Positions 63,382-64,000 of a stretch of DNA of 64,000 nt are shown here, piece by piece (position 1 is the stretch's first letter; the number at the start of each line of letters is the position of its first letter). A model generated the notes under the pieces. That model was not told the origin of the DNA, ran no database searches, and saw only the letters and a program-made list of their open reading frames with translations. Position numbers and translations under genes: made by a program. The stretch is taken from contig CALLOA010000008.1 in assembly GCA_938005265.1 (NCBI GenBank), forward strand, positions 1-64,000, read 5' to 3'. Source of the DNA: an uncultured Granulosicoccaceae bacterium. Lineage in GTDB: Bacteria > Pseudomonadota > Gammaproteobacteria > Granulosicoccales > Granulosicoccaceae.

Positions 63382-64000
63382 TCAACGTTCACGACGCAGA
63401 TCCATACAGCCGTCACTTTGACTGACCCCATTAAAGCCCGCAGGCAGGATTATCGTTGTCTCATCTTCTGTAATTACCGCTGGACCGCTAACCTGGTTAC
63501 CCGATTTGATCGCATTTCGCTCGACCACCACAGCCTCATCCATATTACCTGTTGCCGGATTATGCAGTCGTCTAGTACCAGTGACTGTTGCTGCATCAGC
63601 GCCTGCATGTTCGGCCAGGCGCTCAACCGCTTGAGGCGGTGTGGTCGCGTTAACAGACCATACTGTTATTTCCACATCAATTCCTTCCACGGGGCGGCCG
63701 AATAATTTTGTGTATTCGGTATCGAACAATTGCTGGAATAGTTCTGCATCAGGATTTTTTGCCTGTTGCGGCGTCAGGCTGACCGGGATTTCCCAACCTT
63801 GACCGCTGTAGCGCATGTACATTTTTGTATCAGTGAGTATGTTGGCATTGCTGTCACAGCTCCTGACAAACCGTGTGGCCTCAACCTCCAGTTCCTGCAG
63901 AATCTTTTTGATCAACGGTGCATCAAAATCTGACAGCTTCATATAAACAGAGCGCGTTGCTTCAAAACTAAAAGGTGCACGCAGAAACCCGATTGCCGAG
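63382..64000 (-). CDS. Hydantoinase A / oxoprolinase subunit A (partial, 3' end)
   Basis: The frame stays open to the window edge, with AIGFLRAPFSFEATRSVYMK before the ORF-track Met, so the gene starts beyond 64000. The visible ~206 residues are the C-terminal part of HyuA: RYSGQGWEIPVSLTP, FGRPVEGIDVEITVWSVNA and SGPAVITEDETTIILPAGF. It carries the ATP-dependent partner function of HyuB. Confidence 0.87.
   Translation of the reverse strand, partial: SAIGFLRAPFSFEATRSVYMKLSDFDAPLIKKILQELEVEATRFVRSCDSNANILTDTKMYMRYSGQGWEIPVSLTPQQAKNPDAELFQQLFDTEYTKLFGRPVEGIDVEITVWSVNATTPPQAVERLAEHAGADAATVTGTRRLHNPATGNMDEAVVVERNAIKSGNQVSGPAVITEDETTIILPAGFNGVSQSDGCMDLRRER

Noticed and set aside
1-64000. CRISPR arrays, tRNA/rRNA genes, insertion sequences or prophage
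   Set aside because: None supported: repeats are two to three copies without spacers, and I saw no tRNA-like cloverleaf, transposase or integrase.

Overview
The window reads as chromosome from a free-living, aerobic, Gram-negative gammaproteobacterium, probably marine. This rests on gene content: a porin, several lipoproteins, secreted proteins with C-terminal sorting-type tails, a long-form isocitrate lyase beside an XRE regulator, a siroheme nitrite/sulfite reductase with its DUF2849/DUF934 partners, the membrane urate hydroxylase PuuD, and many small-molecule catabolic enzymes. Base composition is moderate and genes are tightly packed. I saw no rRNA, tRNA, CRISPR array, intact insertion sequence or prophage. 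The exact lineage cannot be settled from the sequence alone.

Layout. 1-2.6 kb is an accessory-looking patch: a HigBA toxin-antitoxin pair with two palindromic operators, a degraded reading frame, a truncated WYL-type regulator and a Rid-family protein. 2.7-10.0 kb holds a lipoprotein, two paralogous secreted proteins built on a duplicated Cys-pair domain, and two LuxR-type regulators. Three copies of a 20-bp dyad (CATCACCC-N4-RGGGGAWR) and a repeated TCTATACAAAW motif lie only in the gaps of this block, which makes it the best candidate for an undescribed regulated system. 10.2-12.1 kb has a YHS protein and a TolB/FlgO-TPR protein. 12.6-16.3 kb is a creatinase-like M24 enzyme with a complete polar amino-acid ABC transporter.

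16.4-25 kb, on the minus strand, carries a YhhY-like acetyltransferase, a meta-cleavage aromatic cluster (SDR, extradiol dioxygenase, FAD hydroxylase, hydratase) and a uraH-puuD-iolC operon that joins urate breakdown to a bifunctional inositol-pathway kinase/aldolase. 25-38 kb is a run of mostly single genes: M20 hydrolase, dinB with a LexA-like box, two beta-hydroxyacid dehydrogenase-type oxidoreductases, a Gld-type ABC exporter (three genes), a zinc peptidase, an EamA transporter, an S4 protein and a sulfotransferase. 38-42.4 kb has the porin, a secreted propeller-like protein and a TauD-type dioxygenase.

42.5-49.5 kb is central metabolism: an XRE regulator divergent from aceA, a 67-aa protein and terminator after aceA, an Lrp regulator, and DUF2849-cysI-DUF934 for sulfite/nitrite reduction. 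49.5-64 kb holds an MFS exporter, an NlpC/P60 hydrolase divergent from an AGE-family epimerase and a class III PLP enzyme, an amidohydrolase/CobW GTPase pair, a 2OG-type oxygenase, a membrane transglutaminase-like protein, a GT2 glycosyltransferase/GNAT pair, and hydantoinase/oxoprolinase hyuB and hyuA. hyuA runs off the end of the window. A genome-style feature across the window is the recurrence of fresh-looking two- or three-copy microduplications of 11-20 bp in both coding and non-coding DNA.
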